Assembly (NCBI GenBank): GCA_011009095.1
Contig: VTPC01008715.1
Span: 1 to 64,000 of the forward strand
Direction: 5' to 3'
Length of the DNA stretch: 64,000 bases
Source of the DNA: Ignelater luminosus
Taxonomy: Eukaryota; Arthropoda; Insecta; Coleoptera; Elateridae
Shown here in pieces: positions 36,501 through 48,601 of this stretch. Numbering within the stretch: the stretch's first letter is position 1; each line of letters opens with the position of its first letter. The translations under genes and the position numbers were made by a program. The notes below the pieces were generated by a model. It made no database searches. It had not been told where the DNA came from and saw only the letters and a program-made list of their open reading frames with translations.

Positions 36501-37039
36501 ATCATGATTATGATGAAAATGTTGCATTAATGTATCGTTCTGAAGAAGACAGTCCGAATGAATATGAAAGTTCAAGTCCAAGCGAAGAAGAGAAATTTAC
36601 ACCTTGGCAAACTGTTATTCGTTACGGTTTATCGAATGATTTGGAGCATCCTGCTAATCGAGGGTAATTTTGTTTTTAGGAATTTGAATTTACAAAAAAG
36701 AAAAAAAGAAATAATGCAACAGGATTTCTGAGAGATAATCGTTATTTTTCTTACAGGGCCCAAGAAGAAAACGTGGTAACTTCAGATAACTACTGGAGTT
36801 CTCCTCATCCTCAGCTAGCACATTTGCCACAACTACCACATCCTTTATCTGTGAATAATCCAAAGGTGCAAGTTGTGCCTGCACATCCTGTAGGATCACT
36901 GTTGCCATCTTCTCCTCCACCCACTCCGCCTGAAGGTGAAGATAAAGATAAATTTAAATGTCTTTACTTACTAGTTGAGACTGCAGTAGCAGTTAGGCAG
37001 CGTGAAAAGGAGCAAGAAGATAGTGGTAATAAAGTATAG
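33546..37039 (+). CDS. TGIF-class TALE homeodomain protein (achintya/vismay-like)
   Basis: Nuclear DNA-binding transcription factor of the TGIF family. Two exons are secure: 36051-36663 (acceptor TTTTTTTTCAG) and 36757-37039 (stop TAG 37037-37039), joined through GAGG|GGCC. The homeodomain (about residues 46-108 of the model) has the three-residue loop extension (RYNAYPSD) and the TGIF signature [19 protein letters not shown]. The N-terminal part is Ser/Glu-rich ([17 protein letters not shown]) and the C-terminal part acidic, then Pro-rich ([10 protein letters not shown]). Exon 36051 starts with the last two bases of a codon, so a phase-1 exon must precede it. A 16-nt candidate at 33546-33561 (ATGAAAATAAAACCGC followed by donor GTAAGTATT) fits exactly and gives MKIKPH at the start, 303 residues in all. 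The homeodomain exons are firm; the start exon is inferred. Confidence 0.9.
33562..36050. other. first intron of the homeobox gene (inferred)
   Basis: About 2.5 kb of AT-rich DNA between the proposed start exon and the homeodomain exon. No other exon, RNA gene or clear repeat is recognised. If the real first exon lies elsewhere, this is still upstream non-coding sequence. Confidence 0.4.
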
Positions 37040-37191
37040 CCACCACAGTTTGTGTCATCACTTGTGCCTTGCATATCATAGTTTTGCTCAAAACGATACA
37101 AATTAATTCTTAAGATTGATTAGTGTTATTAAGGTGTTACTTCGTTTTGATTTTTTTGCAAAAAAGAAAGTTTGTACAATTTGGCTTATGT

Positions 37192-37197
37192 AATAAA
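37192..37197 (+). promoter_or_regulatory. candidate polyadenylation signal of the homeobox gene
   Basis: AATAAA 153 bases after the TAG at 37037-37039. Another lies further on near 37529. Usage cannot be decided here. Confidence 0.4.
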
Positions 37198-37815
37198 TAA
37201 GAGAATTAGAGAAGTTATTATGTGTTAGTTGATTATAATATGCAAAACTAAAATATTGTTACCTACGAGCAGTTGTGATACTATATTAGGTACTGCTTTT
37301 GTAATTATAAAGATTGGTTTATTTAAATCGAAAATTAAATTTTAAGAATTATTATAGTGCAGATTTTTTATGAAGGTAAATTTCATTGTGATTAGAATAT
37401 TTGCATAACTTTCTTCTTCTTTTTATTTAAAAATCGAAATCTATTCTCGAGCTATGCAAAGTGTAGCTACAAAGTAAACTTGTTCGCCTAAAATAACATG
37501 TTGCACATTATTCATTAACATATGACATAATAAACTTGTTTATTTGTTTATTTAAGCAAAATAAAAACTTAATAAACCAAAAGATTAATTTTGAAAAAGT
37601 TCAAGTATATTTTTAGTAAAACTAATAAAACTTAAAAATAAATCTAAGGAATAATACAGAGCGAGTATTTTATCAGTTTACAGCATAATTGCTTTGCTGT
37701 GCTTTTTTCAATGGTCTTATCATAACAAAATTAAATAAATTTTGATCAAAGTTGTAAAATTTCTTATGAAGTACGCATTGCCAGCTATGAAAAATATACC
37801 TAATTCCCAGCTGTA

Positions 37816-38356
37816 AAGCGCGTTTCACATTATACTTTTTTTGTCTAGAATTATGCTAGATTTCTCGTTCGATTTCGATTCTATTTCCGTTCGATTTTCA
37901 TCCTACAAATTTTTAAATAATCGTATGACATCGGATTCATTCGATTTATTTCAAGCATGGCAGTGCGGCTACTAGACAAATAGAAAATTAGTATTCGACA
38001 AAAGGGGCGCGAAACATTTTAGTGATTTTAGTCTATAACCTTAATAACAACAACAAACTACAAGCGAGATTAAAATATTTTTATAGGTTATAATAAGGAG
38101 TAATATGCACATGTTTGACCTCAACTTTGGCAAAGGTTGGCACTAAAATTGAATGACTTTCTGCTCATGCGTACTACAACATAGCATGAAACTCGAATAG
38201 AAAAATAGAACTCGGCGTATATTTCTATACTAGAAACTCAAACCAAAATCGAAAACCAGTTTCAGATTCACATTATACTAGAATTGGCTAGAAATTTCTC
38301 GAACGAAACTCGAAATAGAATCTAGACAAAAATAGTATAATGTGAAACGCACTTAA
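37816..38356. mobile_element. MITE-like element with about 30-bp inverted ends
   Basis: About 540 bp. The left end reads GCGCGTTTCACATTATACTT and on to TTTGTCTAGA. The right end, read inward, gives AAGTGCGTTTCACATTATAC and on to TTTTTGTCTAGA. Subterminal blocks built from CTAGAAATTTCTCG and TTCGATTTCGA recur inside both ends, with a second CACATTATAC block near 38271. No coding capacity. The TIR does not match mariner or the ACAGGGTG family; the superfamily is not identified. Confidence 0.75.
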
Positions 38357-38370
38357 ACTGGTAAGATACT

Positions 38371-38380
38371 CACCCTGTAT
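38371..38380. repeat. isolated CACCCTGTAT terminus
   Basis: A lone copy of the terminal motif of the ACAGGGTG-ended elements. The adjoining bases, read inward (ATACAGGGTGAGTATCTTACC), resemble the right end of the element at 39709-39957. No left partner was found, so it is probably a truncated relic. Confidence 0.45.
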
Positions 38381-39708
38381 AAAGAGCGTGATGGATAAAG
38401 CAAGTTTTACAGACGAGACAAGAAAATTTCAAAATTTCCAACATAATTTTATATACTTTATGGCTACATCCTGGATAGCTGGAGTGTTTAATGTGATGTT
38501 GGTCATTTCAGTGTAAGCTCAAAATACTGTATTTTTACAACAGTGTGCCCAGACTGTATTAAAGTGAAAGTTGCTAAAACTGGACAAAGGACTCGCCCTC
38601 ATAAAATATCTAAACTAGAGATGCAGTGAATATTCACCCAGTCAAAAAAATCTAGCCTTTATTGTTAATTTACTAAAGATATATAATTGCAAAGATGATA
38701 CTGATTAATGAAAATAAATTAACCAAAATTGATGAATAAATTAATAACAATCAGAGTTAGATTTTGTTCACATCTTTAATTTATGGTAAACATATTTCTT
38801 TTCGTGTAATGCTTTTAACAATTTTTTGTACATAATTCAAAGCAAATATAGGTCAGTTTTTAAATATAGACACGTTTAGAAGTGCTTTAGTGTACAGTTC
38901 TAGTTAAGAAATGACCATCTTCAGAGACTACATATTGCATGATGGTCCAGAAGACTGAAGTTAGAAAATTAAATGTGAATTATAGGAAATAAATTTATTG
39001 TTGAATTTAAATTGTATTTGAGAAACTTTAGAAATTTAAAAAACCTACTTTTAGCATAGCTACTGAACTGGTTTGTATGTATTTTCCAAACCGTCATGGG
39101 TTAACACTCGGTGGGTAGCCACTTTATAATACTTTTACCTACTTGTTTCTCTTTGTAAACATAAATGAATAGGAAAAGGATGCATACAGCAACATAAATA
39201 ATGGGTATACGCTTTAACTGCCATAATATAGAAAGTATGGGTTAAAGGGAAATAGAAGATTTAAAGTTTTGGTGGATTTTTACTTTCAGGATAGTTCTAA
39301 ATGGATCTATATTCAGAAATTGGCCTATAGTAATCAAATTGCTATGTTGTGAGGGTTCTATGTCAGGTCTAAATGTGACCATCCATGTAAAATGTAAAAA
39401 AAATAAATTTTCGGTTTTTTATCTATTCTAATTCTACAACTATTGATCTGTGAGATGGAATCGTTGATTATTGTGTTTTAATCAATTTCTTATAAAAATA
39501 TTGAAAACAAGAGACAGTTCATTTTTCTCAAAATTGTGGTTTCCGGTAGTAGCTACTTTAAAAATTCATACCTTTTGAACGAAAAAAAATATCAGTGTGT
39601 TTAGCAGAATTTCTTGTATTCAGAATTTTTGACCTTGGTGAAAACTTGATATTTTAACTATTTTCAGCATATTGATTTGAAAAACATAGTCCGTATGTAC
39701 TAAATACA
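38381..39708. other. intergenic, no gene recognised
   Basis: AT-rich DNA without a recognised exon or RNA gene between two short inverted-repeat elements. Confidence 0.5.
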
Positions 39709-39957
39709 TTATACAGGATGAATTTCCTTTATGTTTAGTACAGAGATCTCAGAAACTGCAACAAAGCCAGATATGTTTAAACAAATTATAAAAATTCAGT
39801 TATTTTCAAATATCTAGTAATTTATGAGCTTTTTTGAAACAAAGGTTACATTGAATTGAACTGATAAAACTGCAATTCTTTCACCCTTTAACTATCTCTG
39901 CAACTGCAGTAGTTTCTAAGATCCCAATCTTACCATTGAAAAACTCACCCTGTATAA
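39709..39957. mobile_element. short element with TTATACAGG ends
   Basis: About 250 bp. The left end reads TTATACAGGATGAATTTCC and the right end, read inward, TTATACAGGGTGAGTTTTTC. Further inside, GAGATCTCAGAAACTGC on the left corresponds to GGGATCTTAGAAACTACTGC on the right, so the inverted similarity runs roughly 50 bp. It shares its terminal motif with other elements here and has no coding capacity. Confidence 0.7.
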
Positions 39958-42110
39958 TTTTTTATTAGCCTTAGTAGAAAGTAGGTTTTACCCTCATTTT
40001 GTGGTTAAAAGTTTACAATCACAAAGTAATTCTTTCTCCCTATTCAATTTTTATCTGTTTTATGTGCTGGTATACTACGGACACTAAAGGTTTACAATAT
40101 TAGTTGCAAAGGTCAACTGTTAATTTAGACCACCCTTTATTAAGTTTTGATGATTTTTTTCTGAAACTTGGGAAAAAATGCTTTTTGTTTGTGTGCTTTA
40201 TTTCCTTCACCTTTGGTTCCTGAAGTAAAACAGCACATGAGAAAAGTCACGTTCTTATAACAAAAGCTGGAAGAAGTTGAAAGAAGTTTTTGTAATGAAT
40301 AAACTCAACAAGAAAAAAAAACTAGTGTCAACCAATCTGAAATGCGTGTTGAAAACAATTGACAATATTTTACTTAATGCAAAAAGGATTTAAATCTTCC
40401 TATACAAGAATTAATTGCTAATTTTATGAAGATTCTTTTATCTGATTAGTAAAATGTAGTTATTGTAGCTAGAATTAGTCTTCTAAGTAAGACTTTCAAC
40501 TTCGATTTTTATCCATTTTGCATGCATTTATGATAATTTTCCTGTGAAACATTCTTATGATTAACAACTGCTCTAGATAACTAATATTAACATTTCCATT
40601 TTATATTAAAAAAATGTGATGTGTCGAAACTAGATTTTATGGATTCCCGACACATTTCATTTTTAATAGTCTCGATTGTATATAATAAGAAGTACACTTT
40701 GATACTCTTTTTAAGGAAAGAAACCTTTCATACTTTTTCATTTTGTAACCTACGAACTACTCAAATCTACATTTTATAAATGTTGAAACTGAAGAAGGAA
40801 TTTAATGTGTAGTAAAATTAATCGTGTTTGTGCTTCTGAAGATTACGTGTTCATTATTATATAAATGTATAGTTTGAAAAATTATTAGTAAGTAATAATT
40901 TTCTTTTATTATCAATTACATGTTTATGTTGTAATAATAAAAAATGCAATTTTCATTAATGCTTTTTTTTTAATTCCTGGAATTAATTGTAATATACTTG
41001 AACAGTCTTAAGATGCAGATGTGCAGAAATGAATTCTGTTTCAGCGAGTCTTATCATGATTTGCAGGATACTTCTCTGTGCACAATAGCAATAACATACT
41101 GGATCTTTACATTTTAAAACTATTCTAACTGATGCAAGTTTCTGCACTGTGAAATACTTGAGTTTCTTCTCAAGACATTAAGGGAAAAAGAAACAACAAT
41201 ATTTCTGCTTGAGTCCGAGTTCTGTCACCATACCCAATCATAATTAAAATCGAAGTTCTTTTTCATTTAATGTCATGATTTTGAGTTTATAACATCTTAA
41301 CAATTTGTGGAAATATCAGAAATTGACATTAAGATTGAATATGTCTCTGTCTTCGCAAAACAATTGTTTAGCATCTTTCACATATTTTCTTGATTATCTC
41401 TGTTGTTTTTAGAAACAACTCTATAATACTAGTTTTTGAAATCAACTAAAAAAGCAATTTCCAAAAATATAACGCACTGCAGGGTATCCAATTTGGAAGA
41501 AATCATGTTAGTTGCCACAACAAAAAGATTGTAAACTTGGCAACATTGCTGATATCAAAATTAGGTGTCGTATTTAGTTTAATACCTTGATTTCAAATTT
41601 GATATGAATCATATGATTACTTATTGAAATAATGATTTTATGTAAGACTTTAGGGTCACAGAGTATAAAATAAACTTTATATATGTATATAAACGAAATT
41701 CCTTTTTATTATATTTTATGAAACAAAATATAAGAAAAATCATGTTTATAAAATATATTTCTTTAATTGTAAGTACAAAAAAATATGTTTCTATATAGAA
41801 ATACCAAGATAATTTATAGATAATCATCAGAAATAAATTGTATGTAAATATACGATAATTAAGTAAAAAAAAAAAACACTTCTCTGTGAATGATGTTTTT
41901 AATCACATCTTACGTAGTTTCCTTTCAAATCTATTCAAAAAGTATAAGTACGGACCATAACAGTCGGTTGTGTGGTAGTGAAATTTTAAATTTACAACCA
42001 CTTGTAAAACCAATTGACCGTATGAAGTATTGCCTGAAGCATACAGTACAACTTGGAATGAACTTTACCAAGATATCAGACAGAATAAGTGTTGAAAATA
42101 CATAATAAAA
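39958..42110. other. intergenic, no gene recognised
   Basis: AT-rich sequence, including a poly-A run near 41867. No exon or RNA gene is recognised. Confidence 0.5.
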
Positions 42111-42625
42111 TGGGAACTCCAAAATCAGTTGATTGTGAGTACCGACACTAAACAAAAGACGATTGTAAATTGAGCTCAATAACAATTTTCTCTTCACTAG
42201 AGGCGCTTTGTTCCATTTCAAATTTGACAAGTTTAAACGTCAATTTATAAGTTTGAGGTTATTAGAATTTAGAGTTTAGAAAAAAGTAATTATCATTGCC
42301 TTGTTGTATATTATTCTTTATTCTTTGCAAAACATCTTCATCACTTTGACAGTTATTGTTTATAAATTGCTTTAAAATTGATTTCGTAGTGGTTGCGCAA
42401 CCTCAAATAATTGTATCATGTAATTTGTATGATCAGATCAGAAATTTAAATTAAATTTCCAAAAACGCAATTAATGCACAACAACAAGGCATTAATAGTT
42501 ACTTTACTTAAACTTTGAAGTGGAACAACAGCGCAGAAAAAAATCGTTATTGAGCTCAATTTGCGATCGTCTTTTGTTTGGTGTCAGTACTTTGTCTCAT
42601 AATCAACTGGCTTTGGGGGACTCGA
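42111..42625. repeat. inverted repeat pair of about 105 bp, right arm cut by the gap
   Basis: The left arm, about 42111-42228, contains AAACAAAAGACGATTG, AAATTGAGCTCAATAAC and GGCGCTTTGTTCC. The right arm, about 42516-42625, is its reverse complement with scattered differences (CGTTATTGAGCTCAATTTGC, CGATCGTCTTTTGTTTGG). The spacer is about 290 bp. The right arm ends directly at the run of N, so the outer boundary of the structure is lost. It may be two head-to-head copies of one repeat or the two ends of a foldback element. Confidence 0.75.
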
Positions 42626-43025
42626 NNNNNNNNNNNNNNNNNNNNNNNNNNNNNNNNNNNNNNNNNNNNNNNNNNNNNNNNNNNNNNNNNNNNNNNNNNN
42701 NNNNNNNNNNNNNNNNNNNNNNNNNNNNNNNNNNNNNNNNNNNNNNNNNNNNNNNNNNNNNNNNNNNNNNNNNNNNNNNNNNNNNNNNNNNNNNNNNNNN
42801 NNNNNNNNNNNNNNNNNNNNNNNNNNNNNNNNNNNNNNNNNNNNNNNNNNNNNNNNNNNNNNNNNNNNNNNNNNNNNNNNNNNNNNNNNNNNNNNNNNNN
42901 NNNNNNNNNNNNNNNNNNNNNNNNNNNNNNNNNNNNNNNNNNNNNNNNNNNNNNNNNNNNNNNNNNNNNNNNNNNNNNNNNNNNNNNNNNNNNNNNNNNN
43001 NNNNNNNNNNNNNNNNNNNNNNNNN
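42626..43025. other. assembly gap (400 N)
   Basis: Exactly 400 unresolved bases, probably a scaffold gap of estimated or fixed size. It starts inside the inverted repeat described at 42111-42625, which may have caused the assembly break. Confidence 0.99.
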
Positions 43026-43855
43026 TGATTTAGTTCAGACTACAATGTATGGTGGCGCTGCAGAATTTTCAATTTAAAATTTACTAATTTGATGTTCTTT
43101 TTTGTTCAGTTTTAAAACAGATTACTCCTGTTTTATTAATTTTAACGTTTTCTAGACACTTTTAGATCCACATGAAAAAGACTAAATTGTCGGAGTAAAA
43201 TTGTATAGATTGAAGTCGCCTGAATGTTCACCTACCTTACTATTTCCTGAACAATACTTCTTTTTAAGATTTCACTAAGTTGATTATAATTTATGAGTTC
43301 CGACTAAAAAAATAGTCACCTTTCTCTTACATGATGGTAGATATAACAATCCTGTAGTGCAAGGAACTCACAAACCTCAAGTGTTCAATTGGAGGGCCCA
43401 AAAGAAAATCTTACAAACATATCCACCACAGCTCCTTACACTATTTTTAGCAATTGGAGAAGTGATATCTTTAAAAGACTCTTTTCTTAAGTTTGAATTA
43501 AAGAAGAGTCAATGCATTTTTAACAATAACAAAATGACAAATGTTAACTGAAGATTCTTATTTCAAGCACTAGCATAATGCTATAGTTGGAAGTGGGAAC
43601 GTTAAAATTATTCTGATGTTAATGAGGTAGCTTTTCTACTAATATAAAAATTGTACCTAGATAAAACATTTATAACTACCAGTATTAGTGATATGCCTCA
43701 TTGCTGCTTACCTCAAAATAACCGACAACTAGTTAACTGTAATATAGTAATAAGAAATTAATTACAAAAAGAAATTATGATTATTTGCATCACATCTTTT
43801 AAAACCTTTTTTTTCAATAATAAAATTATAAACCAGTGTTCTACTATTTCAGATT
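43026..43855. other. intergenic, no gene recognised
   Basis: Between the gap and the 3' end of SART3. A 64-codon frame at 43357-43551 has no recognisable motif. No repeat was identified. Confidence 0.5.
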
Positions 43856-43861
43856 TTTATT
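43856..43861 (-). promoter_or_regulatory. candidate polyadenylation signal of SART3
   Basis: Reads AATAAA on the minus strand, 81 bases after the SART3 stop codon. It would give a short 3' UTR. Confidence 0.5.
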
Positions 43862-43942
43862 GTAAATCTACAATATAACCTTAAATTAATTATAACAGTA
43901 CTTAGCAGCTAAGAATGTACAAAATTCTGACATGGAGAATAT

Positions 43943-46900
43943 TTACGGCTTATTTAAGAACAATTTACGAAAATCTGCGTTGCTTTTTGAGCTTCCTTGC
44001 ACTGCCGTTTCAACATTTTTATGTTGTATAGAACGTGGTACAAGAGGCACTTGTAATCTGCTTCGAGCATGACGTATGGGTGCTGAATATGCAGACATCT
44101 CTTCAATACTTTTGGCAGTTTTTTTAGGAGGCGGCGCACTTATAGCAACTGTGATAACATGCCCTGAAACATTCAACTGATCTGTAGCTTTTAATGCTTC
44201 ATTTGTCTTTTCTTCATCATTAAACTCAACATAAGCTAATCCTTTTGAACGACCACTTCGATGTAATACTAATCTTACTGCAATGGCTCCATGTGGCTTA
44301 AAAATACCTTCCACATCTTCTTGTGTAAAATCAGTAGGAAGTCCACGAACAAATAATTTATTTCTTTCACTAGAGGTAGAATATTTAAAGGCATTTCTTC
44401 GTTGAGTTTGATCTAACAGACATTTTGATATGAATAATGGTCTTCCATCAACAGGTTCCCTGTCTCTTTTTAGTGCTTTATCAACTTCATCTTTCTCAGA
44501 AAACTGAACGTATGCATAACAACGAGAACTCCCCTTCCTATCTGTTGGTATACAAATAGCAACAGCAGTAGGAAAGAATGTCTGTAATTTTTCTTCATCT
44601 ACATCCTCACGCATGTTACTTACAAACACTGCCTTTTCTGAGTCTATATCTGAAACTGCTACTTGTTTCCTAGGTATCGCTTTTTTAGACATTTCTGCTG
44701 TTTTTTGTCGTTTCATTTTAGAATTTCCTTCCTTAGAGCTCGATTCATGTGGCCGTTTCCTATTTTCATAATCTTCTAACTCTCTTTTACTCAACAATTT
44801 TTGATTCGCTTCAATTACCTTTTTACATTTTTTTTCACATTTAAGCACATCTTTCAATGAGCCACATTCTCTTTCATACATTATCCAATCATCTGCAATA
44901 TATTGTGACCATTCAATACAGGAAGATAAAGCACGATGATACAAAGCTCTTAAATGATGGGAATCTCCATATTGTTTTTCTAAGTTTGCATATTCTAGCC
45001 ATGCAGAAGCAACACCTTTATGAGTTGAAGAATGTAAAATAGTAGACCAAATTCGTCTAGCATTTGGCATGTCTTTCTGATGAGCATATAATCGAGCTTG
45101 TAAACGTAAAACTATACAAGTTGGATCTCCAGTTTCACCTAATTGTTCAGATGCTTGTGCAAAAGCTTTGTGTAGATGTTCTGGAGCATCTGATGTACGA
45201 CGTTTGTATTCTAGATAAGAAAGCCATAAATTCAACCCTTGTGAAGGAGCAATCGCAACTAGCCCTTGCTCAAAACATGCAGTGACTTCCTGACTAGAAC
45301 ACTGTTGTTGCTCCAAAATTCGTAGACGCATCACCCATAATTCTTCACACCAGGGACAATTCCTCACTGCTCTCTTACTCACAGTTAAAGACACCTCTCC
45401 CAAATCAAAAGTATACAAACAATATTTAACCCATAATGATGTATGTAAGCTTAAATCAGCCACAGCACGTTCATACAAACAGAGAATTGTAGCTGGGTCT
45501 GTCACTGCATTTATGTACTTTATATATTCAAGAAATAGTTCCTCATCATCTTTAACTGTTATTAAATTATCTTCAAAAGTTTTATATGTGTCTAACAATT
45601 GCAACGCCTTTTGGTAACTCCAATCAACTAATTGAGGATCAATTCCATGACCTTCAGGAAGCTGATTTAGCCATTGTTGCCATTCATTATAAGTATTTGC
45701 CATATTCAAAAGTGGTACAGATAACTGACGTCTAAATGCATCAGCTACTTTTTTGGCTTGTTGTTGCCAACTATCAGTTAAAGGTGCGTGCAAAGCAAGA
45801 TGGATTAATTCAATTTCTCGCAAGCAATCCCATAACAAGCTTCCATGTTTTGTATGTAATCCAGCAGCATTTAAACCTCTTTCTACTGTTGCATATGTTT
45901 GCTCTAACTGGTGATGTCCAAGACAAAATTGCACATATTCTACCCATAAATTAACAGCTACAAAAGGAGAAAAAATAAAATTATAGACTGTAGTACATTT
46001 TTATCAGATTATATAACCAGATTAACCTCCTTTTTTTATATTAACACCTTTGCTACCGACACATTGGAGCTATCTTTTTTTTTAGTTAACTAAAAGATGT
46101 CTGAATATAGTACAGCATTCATCACAGCCCACAAATATACTACTAAACTTTAACTACAGTGAATCTTTAGTAAAACACATATAAAATACCAGTTAACTTG
46201 ACGCAGTACGCAATGAAAAACCTATGCGTCCAGTAAACCGGGCGTCAGTAGAAAATATGTGGTTGAATGTAGATTTTAAATATGCAAAAAATACAAAGCG
46301 TCTTGTTTCAAATAAGATTAGTGTCATTTCCAGTGAGACTGGAATAGTTGAGACTGCAGGAGCATCTTGAAATATGGCAAAATATAAAAATAATTTTATT
46401 TGCATGCACAAGATTTCATTAATAAGTAAGAAGAAAAAGAGAATAAATCTGGTTTTAGACTCATTGGAAAGAACCTAAGTGAAAACAAAAGAAGTTTATG
46501 ATTGAATAAAGTACATGTCATGGTATAACATTTAAATAAATTTAAAAAATATGTATACATACATAAATAATCTCCTACAGCTTTGTCAAAAAGCTGTATT
46601 ACATAGTCTTTTTGAGAAGCAGTAGTAGCCAGTTTTATTTCATGTTTTATCCATTTTAACCAAATAGCAGGAGTAAGAGGAAAATATTCAGCAAATCGTT
46701 TATATGCAGCCCTTAAAGATTTCAAGTCACCCAGTCTTTCAAACGCATCTAGCAGCTTTACATGAACATCATATAAGTATTTATTTTCAGAGATTTGCCT
46801 TTCTAGGCTTTCTGCTTCCGCTTCCAATTGCTAGGATAAAATAAGATAGCTTAACATCAAAAATAAGCAAGTAATAAAGAACATCTTTGCTTAGAAGTAT

Positions 46901-47200
46901 CACTTAAATGATAAGAGATACAGCTACGGAGTGAGATAAAAATTCTTCAGATGTTAAAAAATGGATCTGATAAAAATAAAAGATTTCTAATGAATGCTAT
47001 CCATTACTGAATCAAGAATACAAACTTAAGTTGTTATTTATATTTATAATTAAACAGTACACAAAAATTTATACCTTTTCTTCTTCATCATCTTCTTCAT
47101 CTTCATCATCATTTTCATCATCCTGCCCATCGATACCATTATTCTCTCGATCTTCATCATCATCTGATGTAATCATTTTTTCAGTATCTTCCACTTCCAT
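43943..47200 (-). CDS. SART3: SART3: U4/U6 snRNP recycling factor
   Basis: Nuclear RNA-binding protein (yeast Prp24 relative) that helps reassemble U4/U6 snRNPs. Three coding exons join in phase: 47200-47075, 46830-46563 and 45957-43943, 802 residues. The junctions are GAAAAG|CAATTG and TTAT|CTGTTAAT, with GTATAAAT and GTATGTAT donors. Residues 1-42 are almost entirely acidic from residue 13 on. HAT (half-a-TPR) helices follow (HEIKLATTASQ, LWVEYVQFCLG, SLWVKYCLYTFD, LNLWLSYLEYKRR, AWLEYANLEKQYGD). A basic, NLS-like segment (ENRKRPHESSS, KMKRQKTAEMSKK) comes next. RRM1 spans about 574-644 (VFVSNM, CYAYVQF) and RRM2 about 665-739 (LFVRGL, KGLAYVEF). The C-terminus ends SNADFRKLFLNKP, the LSM-interaction motif. 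It is somewhat shorter than the human protein (963 residues), mainly in the N-terminal and linker parts. Confidence 0.96.
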
Positions 47201-48387
47201 TCTATTGTGCAATACTTATTTTCGATAACTTAGTAGAACCTACAAAGTATCTCTTAAACAAAAATGTTTACAACCACTATACAGTACGAATGTAGTAGAC
47301 TCTGTAGACCTTAGTTTTTTTTTACTTTATTAATTACTGCAGTTATTAGTATTAATATACATTTATACTATAATAACAATTAACTTAGTTTTTAAACAAA
47401 ACTAGTTCAACTCAGTTGCTGCATTAAATAAAATTCTACCCTAAGTTTATGATGTTTGTTTGTTTGTTAATTTCTATGTTTTATTTAAATAAGTCTCATT
47501 AGATTAGTTTGCATCGAGATCCAACGAAACATACCTACTTTATCTTTTAACAAACCATTTTGTATAGGTGTTTCTGTTTTATTATTTTATTAATAGAATA
47601 TTGCTTATTGCTAATTAGAAATAATTAATGTAGATGTATTAAATTAATTTGTAATAAATACTGCTATCTTAAGTAATTCTATACTAGTATGTCATTTATC
47701 AGTATCACCAATGTGAACATTTCAATTTAAGATTCATCATATACCTATAGGTCATCAAATTTAATTAACTAAACTGACTAACTGAAAGACTAGCTTTTCC
47801 TCTTCATTTAAGAATTTTTGAAACTCATTGCTATTTATAAATCATTTGAGAATAACTTGCAATACGAAATAAACCGCTGTTGTTAAAATCACATAGAAGC
47901 TGAAGATTTTATTTCATACTATCTAAATAACAGATTAAAATGCAACTATAGCTTTTGCTTGTATATTATTAATTTATTATTATTTATTCGTATTTACCTT
48001 TATATTTTTTTTGATACGCAATTAAGTTCATAGATAAACAACCTAATATTAATTAGGTTATGTTAGGTTAGCTGGCCTGTGAAGTTTCATTTTTTACTAA
48101 ATTTACTAACAGTTGTTGCCAACGTAATTAAAGATTACAAGAAAAATTCAAGAAATTTAGAAATTGATTGGCTTCTAATTTCTACCTGCTGAACCAATAT
48201 TTTGACCAATCAATTATTTAAAAAACAACGATGCAGTAACCAATAAAGCAATCTAAACTAAAAACTGATGTTAACAGAACAAAACTTAAAAATAATATAC
48301 GAAGGGTAGAGGTTGAAAGAGTCGAATCCATTTTATCTGATTTTTTCTGGCGTCGTCATTGTGGCAGCATTTTTGATTTAGCTATAT
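47201..48387. other. SART3 upstream region, no gene recognised
   Basis: AT-rich DNA directly upstream of the SART3 start codon (minus strand). The promoter presumably lies here, but no TATA or initiator can be assigned with confidence. Confidence 0.4.
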
Positions 48388-48601
48388 AGAGAGTGTCCCA
48401 GAAAACACGAACACTCAGGTATCCTCTTCTTGCTTAACTCGTACACTTGCTTGAAGTATAACTATTATTTTTGTATACTAGTTAGCTCTCAACTAAAACT
48501 AACCAGTATACAAGTAACATGATAGCTGTATTTCAAACAAGTGCGCAAGTAAAGCAAAATAGAAAATCTGGGTGTTTCGCGATTGCAGGGGCACCCTGTA
48601 C
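48388..48601. mobile_element. foldback MITE, about 100-bp arms
   Basis: The left arm (about 48388-48487, starting GAGAGTGTCCCAGAAAACAC) and the right arm (about 48499-48601, which read inward starts TACAGGGTGCCCCTGCAATC) are inverted copies. Shared blocks include GTACACTTGCTTGAA versus GCGCACTTGTTTGAA and TTGTATACTAGTTAG versus TTGTATACTGGTTAG. The loop is only about a dozen bases. No coding capacity. The right end carries the CACCCTGTA motif shared with other elements in the window. Confidence 0.75.

Noticed and set aside
42520..43077. 185-codon frame spanning the gap
   Set aside because: Most of it is N; the known part belongs to the inverted repeat.
47031..47228. Plus-strand frame with a poly-Ser run
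   Set aside because: It is the antisense shadow of the GAT/GAA-rich first exon of SART3.
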